Assembly: GCA_022447585.1 (NCBI GenBank) | Contig: JAKVAR010000001.1 | Coordinates: 186,001-250,000 of the forward strand | Direction of reading: 5' to 3' | Source of the DNA: Crocinitomicaceae bacterium | GTDB taxonomy: Bacteria > Bacteroidota > Bacteroidia > Flavobacteriales_D > Crocinitomicaceae | DNA length: 64,000 bases | In this document: piece by piece, positions 18,901-28,700 of the stretch | Position numbering within the stretch: the stretch's first letter is position 1 | Layout of the letters: every line of letters starts with the position of its first letter | The notes under the pieces: model-generated | Told to the model about the DNA's origin: nothing | What the model saw: the letters and a program-made list of their open reading frames with translations, nothing else | The model's database searches: none | Program-made: the position numbers and the translations under genes

Positions 18901-19242
18901 AAAACAAACCTGACCTCCACAAGACATATCAAAACCATCTGTAGTTAAAAGTCTGGGAAAAGCAACATTCCCAAACCAAGCAGCAGGAGTACCATCCAAT
19001 GAAGGACCACAAGGGTTAGTATATAAAACGTTTCCAGAAGATGACCATCCAGCACCTAGAGAACCTCCATCAAAACTAGTTGAAAGAGCTGGAGTACCAG
19101 AAATACCTACAGCATTCAACTCAATATAGTCACCACAATTTATAATAATAGGATCAGGTGAAATTTCAACCGTACATTGTGCATTAACATTACCAACATA
19201 AGAAATGATAGCAGCAAAACTTAATTTTAACCAATTCTTCAT
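15919..19242 (-). CDS. Giant secreted protein with two reelin-like modules, PKD domains and T9SS type B C-terminus
   Basis: A 1107-residue protein with a signal peptide (about 1-21, ending NVNAQ). Two similar beta-sandwich modules, about residues 35-210 and 300-455, each run from FDGGSLGAGW- or DFDPALDLTMWG-like starts through FQYSxNNGASW- or FEYSTDGGTTW-like strands to a WGLDNV or WSIDNV ending. This pattern fits the reelin subrepeat/BNR-like fold. Two GxGPWxLDYTLDGV units follow (about 620-780), then Ig/PKD-like domains (PKD near 855-1010) and the gliding-motility-associated domain (about 1020-1107, IPNTFTPDGDEFNQTF). A surface adhesin role is inferred. The start lies 7 nt behind the small secreted-protein gene at 19250-19714, indicating cotranscription. 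Confidence 0.88.
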   Translation of the reverse strand: MKNWLKLSFAAIISYVGNVNAQCTVEISPDPIIINCGDYIELNAVGISGTPALSTSFDGGSLGAGWSSSGNVLYTNPCGPSLDGTPAAWFGNVAFPRLLTTDGFDMSCGGQVCFDLDFAGDENATDCEDPDLPDEGVYFQYSINNGASWVDIFYFEPTANITGPYYNWANYCFVLPAAAWTTNTMFQWSQPNASSAGNDHWGLDNVVITPIDCGYYYDWDNIPNVPGTPDPVAQTVNPQVSTYYTVTYTDGTFSCVDSVEVVVQELEIDVTSTNTNINCGDCPDLDIQLVNNNAGSIIDDFDPALDLTMWGEIQSGTIGGGCSSVSGNALYFDGTGSERFVTSASVNSTVCGMMSFSLFMGNVGTFAPCGNSSAGEDIVFEYSTDGGTTWTTISTYLESLWDANNNWQTFAVFLPPPAQTLSTIFRWRQVSFTACVGCDNWSIDNVSFVCNPPPFDYVWTPTAGLSDSTIQNPQACPFVTTNYIATITEPNSGCTATDSVLINVSCDCTFMTFTGNISECEAGNTFTVSGDIVYIENPGTGTLIIEATNASGTYTQTINGPFVDGQLYNYSISGIISDGSPVSVTAYFSDEVTCTAALNDNSPVLPEVTNISGGGFYCFGDPIDDILVSVSGNGPWTLDYTLDGVAQTFTANDTILNLGALPGVYVLTQISDDGCVNTAIGTDSIVTQNLPAVVGVSGGDVYCDGDLVDDVYVSVTGTGPWDLDYTLDGVAATINAITSPINLGNLEGVYTVTGITDQACSNVAAGSTTIIINDLPNVGAGLDYIVCDGDATILSGTGAQDYIWDNGVINGVSFTPLVTNTYQVIGTDMNGCSASDDVVVYVESLPLVSFLADSIQGCEPFEVTFVNTTPGNLQDCLWSFGGAATVSSCDTAVHLFQGGGLYDVSLTTTSVNGCTNSITYDDYIYVEDNPLASFTASSTSLLSLNTEVTFTNSTIGAVDYVWDFGDDTANSSLVNPTHTFPDTQSAGYVVTLYAYSPIGCVDSTNQVISIKQEIIFYIPNTFTPDGDEFNQTFQPVFTAGFDASDYEIYIRNRWGEVIFESNDIDTGWDGTYNGKLVQAGTYIWHLEFKDELNDARYLHTGHISVIR

Positions 19243-19249
19243 AACTAAA

Positions 19250-19714
19250 CTACTTCGTTATAACTTGAATATCCACGAACTCAAAACTCGTTAATTTAGT
19301 ATCAGACATTCCTGGTACCTTATTAATAAAGTGAGAGAATTCATAACTTTTTTTATCCGTCTTAGAAGTACAATCTCCAGTAAAAATTTCTCCCGGAGCA
19401 AGTGTAATTGTTCTTGTATACTCATCTTTATGAAGATGATCGCAGTTTGAGCATTGATTATTTCTGAATGTTTTTAATTTCCAAGTAAGCGTTACTTCTT
19501 GATCCGTATTATTCGAATAACGAAAAAGAACTAAGGTTTGATTGGAGACTAATTCTGAATTACACTCTTGAAAAACATATTCAATCGTTACGCCATCGAT
19601 AGTAATATACTCAGTCCAAGTATATGTTGGAGTTATATCCATCTGTGCCGAATAGACCTTGCCTGATATTAATATCCCTACGGATAATAATAGCGGTAGT
19701 AATAATAATTTCAT
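19250..19714 (-). CDS. Small secreted cysteine-containing protein, partner of the 1107-aa gene
   Basis: A 154-residue protein with a signal peptide (about 1-22). I do not recognise a named family. It is a paralogue of the protein at 25120-25599: both share an IEYxFxEC/LEYMFTDC strand, a central CxxC (CSNC here, CRTC there), a GDC turn near residue 110 and an F-x-x-F-I ... KLTxFxxxDI C-terminus. Such spacing suggests a small disulfide-bonded beta-sandwich. It has its own promoter and lies 7 nt upstream of a giant type B T9SS protein, so a function coupled to that protein (chaperone, anchor or complex subunit) is plausible but unproven. Confidence 0.75.
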   Translation of the reverse strand: MKLLLLPLLLSVGILISGKVYSAQMDITPTYTWTEYITIDGVTIEYVFQECNSELVSNQTLVLFRYSNNTDQEVTLTWKLKTFRNNQCSNCDHLHKDEYTRTITLAPGEIFTGDCTSKTDKKSYEFSHFINKVPGMSDTKLTSFEFVDIQVITK

Positions 19715-19751
19715 TCAATTTTAAATTTAACTGATATACAGCTTCTTTTTG

Positions 19752-19780
19752 CAAAAATACGACAATTGATAATTTAACAA
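19752..19780 (-). promoter_or_regulatory. Bacteroidota promoter for the 154-aa/1107-aa operon
   Basis: On the minus strand TTG at 19780-19778 is followed after 18 nt by TATTTTTG at 19759-19752. The box ends 37 nt before the ATG at 19714. The same 18-nt spacing is seen at 7273-7301. Confidence 0.6.
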
Positions 19781-19903
19781 TTCATATAACGGGCTATGTT
19801 CTTAAAAGCACCCTTTACGTTATATTTTCAACATAATATTTAAATTACTTTATTATTATAACATCGTAATCACTAAAAAAATTATTACTTAAAATTAAAT
19901 TGT

Positions 19904-22900
19904 TTATTTCATGAGGTTGACATGTCCATTTATTGATTTTCGTTCATCAGACATAGAAGTTTTAAATTCTATCTTCCAAGTATAGACTCCTCCTTGTAGT
20001 ACACGTCCTCCATACGTTCCATCCCAACCTACAGAATCATCATGTGATTCCCAGATTAATTCACCCCAACGATTAAAAATCAACATTGTGAAATCATAAG
20101 GGTCATAGCCCGATTCGAATATTGGTCTAAATGTTTGGTTATAATCATCACCATCCGGTGTGAAAGTATTTGGAATGTAGTAAATCAATTGCTCTTCAAC
20201 TGAAATTGCTACAAGAGCAGTATCAGTGCATCCTAAAGGTGAAGTTGCAACTAATTCAACAACATAACTTCCTGACTCCTCTGCTGGAAAAGTATGTGAA
20301 GGACTGAACTCAGATGTACTCTGACTATCATCGCCAAATGACCATGTATAATCTGTTGCATTCACTGAATTATTTTCAAAATCAACCTGAGTTGAAAGAA
20401 TAGTTAACTCAGTAGTTGATGGAGTAAAATCAGCTATTGGAACATCTTCAACATAGATGTAATCGGCATAAGTTACAGAAGATTCACAACCATTTTCAGA
20501 TGTTGTAGTCAAAGTGATATCGTAACTACCACCTTCGGTAAATGTGTAAACAACATCATTACATCCATTAAGCGATGCTACTCCTCCAATATCCCAAACA
20601 CAATCAACTAAACTGCTAGAAGAAGTGGATGTATTAGAAAATGTAACTGTTAAAGGTGCACAGCCTGACAATTCATCTCCGAAGAAACTTACCGTTGGAA
20701 GATCTTCGATCGTCAAGGTGATATCATCAGTAGTAATACAGCCTAAATTATCTGCAGTCACCTCATAAATCATAGTTCCTGTAGGGCTTACCATATCCCC
20801 GTCATTAACTCCATTGTTCCAAAAAACTGGAACTCCCATTGGGTTAACTGCAGTCAGAATAATTCCTTCATTTAAACAAAGTAATTGATCTGGACCAGCA
20901 TCTACAGGAGGGTACGTAGCTAAAATTGTAATCTCTTGAGTAACTAATGTTTGATTACCACACTCATCAGTCACAGAATATGTTCTTGTAATAATCTCTC
21001 CATTACAAACATTTCCATCTGAAACATCTCCTTCCCAAGCAACAACGATGTTCCCTGAGCAATTATCTGCTTCATCGTCCACAACAGTAACATCGGCAGG
21101 TGGAACATCCATTGAGCCAGGAACAGAAATATTAGCTGGATTAGAAGCTGTCGGTGGAACGTCATCATTAATACTATACGTATATGTATATACAGAAGAA
21201 TTTCCCGCGCAATCGGTATATGTAAAAGTGAAAATCTTATCTCCTACGCATACTGGATCAGCATTTTCTGTCATTACAGCTACAATATTATTACCGCAAA
21301 CATCAGTCACTATAGGTGCTATTGGTGTAACAACATCAGAAATACAAACAACATTAGAGGCATCATTAGAAGGCACAACAGGAGAAGTTGTTAAATCAAT
21401 GGTATACGTATACGTGTAGACTGACACATTTCCTGCACAATCTGTGTAAGTGTATGTATAGATTTTATCTCCTTCACATATTGGATCAGCGTTTGAAGTA
21501 ATTACTGGTACGATACTATTTCCACATTGGTCAACAACCACAGGAGCCACAGGTTGAATTGCATTGGATAAACACTCGATAGTAGAACCATCGTTTGCAG
21601 GAACAACAGGACCAGCAGTAACATTGATTGTGATGTTCTGAGAAATATCAACAAAGTTCCCACAAAGATCAGTAACTCTATAAGTTCTTACTATCACCTC
21701 AGGACAATTTCCATTATCAGAAACATCACTTAACCAAGCAACTGCAGGTATCCCCTGATTATCCGTTTCATTTTGAATGTCAGAAACGTTCGGTGCTGGA
21801 ACATCAGCAATACAATTGTAAGATACATCAGCTAAAGGATCAGCAGAAGGAAATATAGGGTCGGTTATTAAAATTGTATGTGTTACATTAATGGAATTTC
21901 CACAATCATCTGTCACACTATAAATTCTTGTTATTGTTTCTGGACAAGTTACACCATCAGTAGCTTCACTAACAAAAGCAACTACAGGATTTACAGTACA
22001 ATTATCAGCTTCATCAATCACAACTGACACATCAATAGCTGGAGCTGGACCTCCAGGCACAATGGTAGTAGATGGATTACTTGCTGTAGGGTTCGTATCA
22101 TCATTAACCGTGATGGTTTGTGTAACACTTGCATTATTTCCACAAGCATCAGTATAAGTCCATGTTCGCGTTATTACCTCTGGGCAACTTCCATTATCTG
22201 ATACATCTGTTCCCATTACAGAACCAGCGGCATCACAATTATCTGTATAACCTAGCATTCCAGCTGCTGGAACATCTCCAATACACTGAACTGAAATATC
22301 GGCAGGTGCTGCCGCAAAAACAGGAGCCTGAGTATCTAATACTGTGATTAACTGCTGAACATCTATAAAATTTCCACAATCATCAGTTACACGATACGTC
22401 CTTGTTATAACCTCTGGACAACTTCCATTATCTGATACATCACCCAGCCATGAAACAGTCGGTGTTGAACCATTATCATTTTCATCAGTAACCACAGCGA
22501 TATTTTGTACTGGAACATCACCAATGCATTCAACTGTAATTGAAACGGGATTACTCGCTGTAGGAAAAATAGCATCCCCTACTGTAAAAGTTTGAGTTAC
22601 ATCGACAAAGTTTCCACAAGCATCTGTAACTCTATAGGTTCTAGTAATAATTTCAGGACAATTCCCTCCATCCGACACATCACCTATGTGAGTTACAACA
22701 GGGCTTGGGTCACAATTATCTACTTCATCAAACACATCATTAATATTAGCAGCCGGTGGAATTCCAACTTGAGGAGGCAGATTACTTGCTGTAGGAGGAG
22801 TTATATCATTTAAGGTAAACACTTGATTCTCTGTAGCAATATTCCCACAAGCATCAGTATAGGTCCAAGTCCGTGTTACTGTTCCTCCACAAGGACCTCC

Positions 22901-25084
22901 AACCAATGGTCCATCAACACCTAAAACACTTCCATTTGCTTCACAATTATCTGTATAAGCTAAATTACCAGCAGCTGGGATGTCTCCTTGACATTCTACT
23001 GTTTCGTCTATAGGTGGAGCGGCAAAAACTGGCGCTTGAGTATCAATAACCGTTATCGTTTGAGTTACAAAAGCATTATTCCCACAAGCATCAGTATACG
23101 TCCAAGTTCGTGTTATTATTTCAGGGCAACTTCCATTATCTGATACATCTGTTCCAATTACAGATCCAGCGGCATCACAATTATCAGTATAAGCTAAGTT
23201 CCCTACAACAGGAATATCATCTATACATTCCACAACGATATCAGTTGGAGCAGCAGCAAAAACTGGAGCTGTAACGTCACTTACTATAATCAATTGAGTG
23301 ACTTCAACAAAATTCCCGCAATCATCAGTGACTCTATAAGTTCTCGTAATAGTCTCTGGACACGTTGCATTATCAGAAACATCTCCCTGCCAAGTTACGA
23401 TTGGATTAAGCGTAATATCATCATTCTCGGTAGTAACATCATTAATATTTACTGCAGGAATATCTGCAGAGCATTCAACATTAACATTTGGCAGGTTTGA
23501 AGCAGTTGGAGGAGTATCAACGGTTACTGTTACAGTATCAAAAGCCGTACAACCATTATAAGTAACTTCTAAGAAATAATCTGTAGTCACAGCAGGAGAG
23601 ACCGTAATTTGGCCATTATCAAATCCAGCACCAGCTAAATCTATAGTTCCAGTTGCACCTGTACTCCATGTATAAACAGCACCTTCATCCAAAGACACCG
23701 GAGACGCACCAATATTAATACTAGGAGCACCCGCACAATATATCTGATCAGATCCTGCATCCGCTGTTGTTCCAGGTGGAATAATAAAAGAAACACTATC
23801 TGTACATGCATCGGTTCCATTGGTATAAGTAACTACGTATGTAGTATTAGTTGTTACTGTTTCATTCTGAACAGCTGCGTCTGGAGCACCTGGAACTTGA
23901 TCCCAATCATAATAATAAGGAGTACAATCCAATAATGACGTAATCTGTACATTATCCACACCCCAGTTATCACAACATGCTCCAGATGAATTATTCTGTA
24001 TCCACTGAAAAGTTGTATTCGGTGTCATTGCACCTGCAGGAATAGGAAAAGTATAAGTATTCCAGGTCGTTAACGTAGGATCAAATCCACCCACTGGGTC
24101 CCAGTAATCAATAACAGTCCATGTAATACCTCCATCCGTTGAGTATTGAAAAGTTACCCCTTCATTTGGTAAGTCAGGGCCTTCACATGGAGCGGCTCCA
24201 CCTTGAGTAGCATAAGCCATATCAAAAGTCAATTCCCCACCACAACTCACATCAAATTCAATAGTTGTTAATTGAGGTGTACCTACCGATGTAGAAGCCC
24301 AGTAATAAGGCGTCCCAGTTGGGTTGGGCCCGCAAGGCTCACCAAATGAAGCTCCACCAGTTGAATTCCACCCAGCTCCAGCAGACCCGGCATCAAAGTT
24401 ATTATATAAAACATACTCAAAGGCACCAACTCCATCTGCCGTAAGCTGGACATCTCCCCCATTACAATCAATAGGAGGGCCAATAACAACATCAGTTATA
24501 TTAACCTCACAAGGCGTATTACAAGGAACGCAACTCCCTCCGCAGTCCACTCCGGTCTCACCATTATCTTGGATTCCATTTTCACATGGACAAGCTGGAC
24601 AGTCAGGACCTCCGCAATCTATTCCAGTTTCTAAACCATTCATGATTCCATCAGAACAAGATGGAGTAAAACATGAAATATCTGCAGACCACCCTACATC
24701 CGTTACTGATCCATCAGAATCCCAAGTAAATGTTAAACAGCCACTTGTCGACATAACAAGACCAGGACTTGGATCTCCCCCGTCACCATTATAAATTTGA
24801 GGAGCAGCAGTACTATTCCCATCATATATGGTCAGGAAATCGCAACAAGTTTCCAAATCCCATAACGTAAAATTGAATGTTATTTCGTCACCTGGGGTCG
24901 CACAAAAAGTCATTTCGAATAAATCATTGTTGCCATATGTTCCTCCAGCACCTCCTGGATCATAAAATGTTCCAGAACACACATTGTTCTGATCAACATT
25001 TGACATAATATAATTCTGTCCATATGTACTAATATTCCCTATTAAAAACAGAAAACATAAAATAGTTAATAAACTAATTTTCAT
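19904..25084 (-). CDS. Giant secreted protein with CUB-like, cysteine-rich, reelin-like and 11 HYR-like domains; T9SS type B C-terminus
   Basis: A 1726-residue protein with a signal peptide (about 1-22). Domains in order: a CUB-like domain (about 28-140); two cysteine-rich NGxETGxDCGG motifs (about 143-190); one reelin-like module (about 215-385) close to those of the 1107-aa protein; an Ig-like unit; eleven HYR-like repeats of about 78 residues (about 523-1390) with the core CPExITRTYRVTDxCGN; PKD-like domains (about 1475-1625); and the gliding-motility-associated domain (about 1636-1726, IPNTFTPDGDDYNQTF). HYR repeats in other systems mediate adhesion. The gene begins 35 nt after the 159-residue secreted-protein gene upstream. 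Export through T9SS to the cell surface is strongly indicated; the ligand is unknown. Confidence 0.88.
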   Translation of the reverse strand: MKISLLTILCFLFLIGNISTYGQNYIMSNVDQNNVCSGTFYDPGGAGGTYGNNDLFEMTFCATPGDEITFNFTLWDLETCCDFLTIYDGNSTAAPQIYNGDGGDPSPGLVMSTSGCLTFTWDSDGSVTDVGWSADISCFTPSCSDGIMNGLETGIDCGGPDCPACPCENGIQDNGETGVDCGGSCVPCNTPCEVNITDVVIGPPIDCNGGDVQLTADGVGAFEYVLYNNFDAGSAGAGWNSTGGASFGEPCGPNPTGTPYYWASTSVGTPQLTTIEFDVSCGGELTFDMAYATQGGAAPCEGPDLPNEGVTFQYSTDGGITWTVIDYWDPVGGFDPTLTTWNTYTFPIPAGAMTPNTTFQWIQNNSSGACCDNWGVDNVQITSLLDCTPYYYDWDQVPGAPDAAVQNETVTTNTTYVVTYTNGTDACTDSVSFIIPPGTTADAGSDQIYCAGAPSINIGASPVSLDEGAVYTWSTGATGTIDLAGAGFDNGQITVSPAVTTDYFLEVTYNGCTAFDTVTVTVDTPPTASNLPNVNVECSADIPAVNINDVTTENDDITLNPIVTWQGDVSDNATCPETITRTYRVTDDCGNFVEVTQLIIVSDVTAPVFAAAPTDIVVECIDDIPVVGNLAYTDNCDAAGSVIGTDVSDNGSCPEIITRTWTYTDACGNNAFVTQTITVIDTQAPVFAAPPIDETVECQGDIPAAGNLAYTDNCEANGSVLGVDGPLVGGPCGGTVTRTWTYTDACGNIATENQVFTLNDITPPTASNLPPQVGIPPAANINDVFDEVDNCDPSPVVTHIGDVSDGGNCPEIITRTYRVTDACGNFVDVTQTFTVGDAIFPTASNPVSITVECIGDVPVQNIAVVTDENDNGSTPTVSWLGDVSDNGSCPEVITRTYRVTDDCGNFIDVQQLITVLDTQAPVFAAAPADISVQCIGDVPAAGMLGYTDNCDAAGSVMGTDVSDNGSCPEVITRTWTYTDACGNNASVTQTITVNDDTNPTASNPSTTIVPGGPAPAIDVSVVIDEADNCTVNPVVAFVSEATDGVTCPETITRIYSVTDDCGNSINVTHTILITDPIFPSADPLADVSYNCIADVPAPNVSDIQNETDNQGIPAVAWLSDVSDNGNCPEVIVRTYRVTDLCGNFVDISQNITINVTAGPVVPANDGSTIECLSNAIQPVAPVVVDQCGNSIVPVITSNADPICEGDKIYTYTYTDCAGNVSVYTYTYTIDLTTSPVVPSNDASNVVCISDVVTPIAPIVTDVCGNNIVAVMTENADPVCVGDKIFTFTYTDCAGNSSVYTYTYSINDDVPPTASNPANISVPGSMDVPPADVTVVDDEADNCSGNIVVAWEGDVSDGNVCNGEIITRTYSVTDECGNQTLVTQEITILATYPPVDAGPDQLLCLNEGIILTAVNPMGVPVFWNNGVNDGDMVSPTGTMIYEVTADNLGCITTDDITLTIEDLPTVSFFGDELSGCAPLTVTFSNTSTSSSSLVDCVWDIGGVASLNGCNDVVYTFTEGGSYDITLTTTSENGCESSVTYADYIYVEDVPIADFTPSTTELTILSTQVDFENNSVNATDYTWSFGDDSQSTSEFSPSHTFPAEESGSYVVELVATSPLGCTDTALVAISVEEQLIYYIPNTFTPDGDDYNQTFRPIFESGYDPYDFTMLIFNRWGELIWESHDDSVGWDGTYGGRVLQGGVYTWKIEFKTSMSDERKSINGHVNLMK
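20915..23516 (-). repeat. Eleven tandem HYR-like coding repeats of about 235 bp
   Basis: The repeats encode units of 76-82 residues. They are not all equal: units 1-2 match units 5-6 best, and the matching DNA at about 22197-22251 and 23140-23199 is nearly identical at an offset of about 943 bp, or four units. Units 9 and 10 form a separate, shorter pair offset by about 227 bp. The pattern points to duplication of multi-unit blocks inside the gene. Confidence 0.8.
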
Positions 25085-25119
25085 AATGTAGTAGGTTAAA
25101 GTCGTAAATAATTAGAATC

Positions 25120-25599
25120 TTACTTTTCAGCAATTATAATGTCTCCTAATTGAAACTGTGTTAATTTGTCTCCTTTCGAATACTGCTGATCAATAAACTT
25201 CGAAAACAGTTTAAAATTGTAGCCTGATTGAGCAGAACAATCGCCCTCTATAGACTCATCTGGGCCTATACAAAATTCAAACCTATATTCTTCTGGGAAA
25301 TCACATGTTCTGCAAGTACCTGCATAATACAAAAGCTTATGCCAAGAAACATCCAATTTTACAGTAGTCAAATTTGTTACTTTAATCAGAACACCTTCAA
25401 AGTCAAATCCAGCAGCTGGATCACAATCCGTGAACATATATTCTAATCGAATTGAATTATTTTCAAAGCATGAAGTCCATACCATGGGATTCGATTGCGA
25501 ACTAGTATCACAAATTACAACATCTGATTGAAAAGTTTGCTGTGCACATGTCAAGAAAGAGCTAAACAAAATAACAAGTGGCAATAATATTTTTTTCAT
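25120..25599 (-). CDS. Small secreted cysteine-containing protein, partner of the 1726-aa gene
   Basis: A 159-residue protein with a signal peptide (about 1-20, ending LTCAQ). I start it at the ATG at 25599; the in-frame TTG at 25617 would add six residues before a typical MKK signal start. No named family is recognised. It is paralogous to the 154-residue protein at 19250-19714, with matching LEYMFTDC, CRTC, GDC and KLTQFQLGDI elements. It stands 35 nt upstream of the 1726-residue T9SS type B protein, the same small-then-giant order as its paralogue. Confidence 0.75.
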   Translation of the reverse strand: MKKILLPLVILFSSFLTCAQQTFQSDVVICDTSSQSNPMVWTSCFENNSIRLEYMFTDCDPAAGFDFEGVLIKVTNLTTVKLDVSWHKLLYYAGTCRTCDFPEEYRFEFCIGPDESIEGDCSAQSGYNFKLFSKFIDQQYSKGDKLTQFQLGDIIIAEK

Positions 25600-25765
25600 T
25601 GTAGTAGGTTTATTCAAAAGGCACGCCTTTATTCATAGTTTGTAGCACTATAAAAATATAAAAAGTTAAGTACTCACATGTGAGGAGTGTCGCTCAATAA
25701 ACAATTGGACACTAAGAATGAACATTCTGCATATCCCAATGAAAAAAGTGCACTAAACTTTATTT

Positions 25766-25790
25766 AATTTCGTTATTTACAAACGAAATT
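25766..25790 (-). terminator. Hairpin after the 2508-aa gene
   Basis: AATTTCGTT and AACGAAATT form a 9-bp stem with a 7-nt loop just beyond the stop at 25800. No long T-run follows on the minus strand, so termination is only probable. Confidence 0.42.
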
Positions 25791-25799
25791 TTTAAGCTA

Positions 25800-28700
25800 T
25801 TATCTCAAAACATTAACATGCCCCATAACTTCTTTTCTCTCATCTGTCGCGAGAGTTTTAAAGATAATTTTCCATGTATACGTTCCATCTTGAACATCAT
25901 TAGATCCTGCGTAAGTTGCATCCCATCCAACACTTACATCATGTGATTCAAAAATGATTTCACCCCATCTATTAAAGATTAGTAATGTGTAATTATAAGG
26001 ATCAAATCCAGATGTGAATATTGGTTTAAACGTTTCATTATAATCATCATCATCCGGAGTAAATGAATTAGGAACATAAAAGATAACTTCTTCATCAATT
26101 GTTATCGTAGCATAAGCAGTATCAACACACCCCATTGATGACGTCGCGACTAAAGTTACAACATAAGAACCTTCGGTCTCTGATGGAAAAACATGAGCAG
26201 GGTTAGTCGTACTTGTTGATTGCGACTCATCACCAAATGACCAAGTATAAGAAGATGCATTTATTGATGTATTAGTAAAACTAACCTGAGTAGATAAATT
26301 CGTTAAGTTATATTCTGAAGCTGTAAAAGAAGCAATCGGACTATTCTCTAAATAAATAATATCTGTATATGTAACTGATGCCTCACATCCTAAGGCTGAT
26401 GTAGTTGTCAATGTCACATCATAAGACCCTGCACTTGAGAATGTATATTCAATTGGACCACAACCATTAATTGGGCTAGAACCATCATTAATAGACCATA
26501 TACAATTATCAACAGCACCTGGGGTTGTATTTGTTAAGGTAACAGTAAATGGTTCACATGAAGGAACACTTACGTCAAATGAAGGTTGAGGAAATGGCTC
26601 AACTGTTATTAAAACATCATCTGTATTTACACATCCATTAACATCAGTTCCAATTACATTGTAGATTCCATCAACAGCTTCAAAAGCATCGCCATCTGCA
26701 ACCCCATTATCCCAAATATAATCTATAGCTCCTGATCCAGTTAAAACAACCTGCTCCCCTTCGCACACAGTTAAATCATTCCCGGCAAAAACTGCTGGCA
26801 ATGGATTAACTGTAATTGTAAATGTCTCAGAATTCCCAACACAGCTATTAGCCGTAGGGACAACAGTTATAGTTCCTACTAATGATGAAGCTCCACCATT
26901 CACACCATTAAACGAAGCTATATTTCCAGCTCCAGTTGCAACTAAACCAATAGATGTATTATCATTATTCCATGCAAACACAGCACTAGCGTTTGAACTT
27001 GTGAAAGCAACCGATGGTGTAGCTTCTCCTTCACAAATTTCGATATTATCAAGCGGATCTATACTTGGCGCAGGATCAACATTAATTACAAAATCAACAG
27101 GTGTTCCAATACAACCGTTAACAGTAGGTGTAACAGATATGGTACCACTGATTTGATTAGAAGTATTATTTACCGCAAGAAAAGAAGCAATATTTCCATT
27201 TCCGCCAGCCGCCAAACCTATAGTCGGATTATCATTGATCCAAGAGAAACTGGTACCAACTGTCGGACTGGAAAAGTTTACAGATGCAGTATTAGCACCT
27301 GTACATAAAGTTTGACTGACAACAGGATCAACTGCAGGAGAAGGATCAATTGTAATCACAAACGACTCAGTCGATCCGTCGCAGCCATTTGCATTAGGCG
27401 TTGCCGTAATCAATCCTGCTATAGGCGAAGAACCAGCATTTGTGCCAATAAACGATGCAATATTACCATTTCCATTAGCAGCTAAACCTATAGCCGCATT
27501 ATCGTTTGACCATGTAAATGTTGTCCCTGGAGTTGAACTCGTAAAACCAACTAACGTTGTGCCTGATCCGTTACATACAGATTGATCCGCTATTGGATCT
27601 ATAGCTGGCGAAGGATTTACAGTAATATTATATGTGATACTATTACCTACACAACTATGAGCTGAGGGCGTCACAGTTATTGCAGCTGCAATTGGAGAGG
27701 AAGTATTATTAGTTGCATTGAAGGCAGAAATGTTTCCAGTCCCATTTGCCGCTAAACCTATATTCGTATTGTTATTACTCCAAGCGAAAGTAGTTCCCGC
27801 AGTTGCACTTGTAAAAGCAACAGGAGTAGTTAAAGCATTGTTACAAACTACCTCATCAGCAATTGGGTCTGCAACCGGTGTCGGATTAACAGTAAATGTA
27901 ATCGTCTCATTTAGACCTGTACATCCATTAGCAGATGGCGAAACTGTAATTAAACCTGAAATCGGGTTCGCTGTTGCATTAGCTGCGTTAAACGAAGCTA
28001 TATTTCCATTTCCATTTGCCGCCAAACCTATTGCAGTATTATTATTGATCCAAGAAAATGTTGCGCCTGGAGTAGCACTCACAAAGTTTACAGCGGTTGT
28101 AGCTGCATTATTACATAAAGTTTGATCAACTAATGAAGCCATCGTTGGTGTTGGGTTCACAGAAATAACAAATGTTTCTGTTAAACCATCACACCCATTT
28201 GCAGAAGGTGTAACTTCAATAGTTCCAGCAATTGGAGACGCATTATTATTTGTCCCATTGAATATTCCAATATCACCCGAACCAATTACCGCTAAACCAA
28301 TATTTGCATTATCATTAGTCCATGTGAATGTCGTACCAGCTACAGAACCATTAAAGTTTACAGCTGATGTCAATGCACCATCGCATAACGTTTGATCTAT
28401 AATTGGATCTACAGTTGGTGTTGGATGAATAGTTACATCAACAACACTCGTATTTTGACAACCATTAGCGTCAGTCCCAGTAGCCGTATAAGTTACTGTA
28501 CCTACTGGCTGCGAAAATGCTATTCCATTATCAACATTTAGCACATCCCAATCAATTGTAGGAGCACCTGTAGCATTCAATGTAATATCAGTACCTTCAC
28601 ATTCAAATTGATTAACACCAGCATTAATGACCGGCAATGGGTTAACAACTAAAGTCACATTGGCAGTACTATCACATCCTGTTCCTAGGATAAATGTCTG

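Noticed and set aside
24324..24794. A 156-codon plus-strand open frame with proline-rich translation
   Set aside because: It lies antisense inside the 1726-aa gene. Its proline/serine bias follows from the Gly/Cys-rich coding strand; no signal, domain or promoter supports it. The same holds for frames at 21048-21419, 27718-28125 and 29422-29736.
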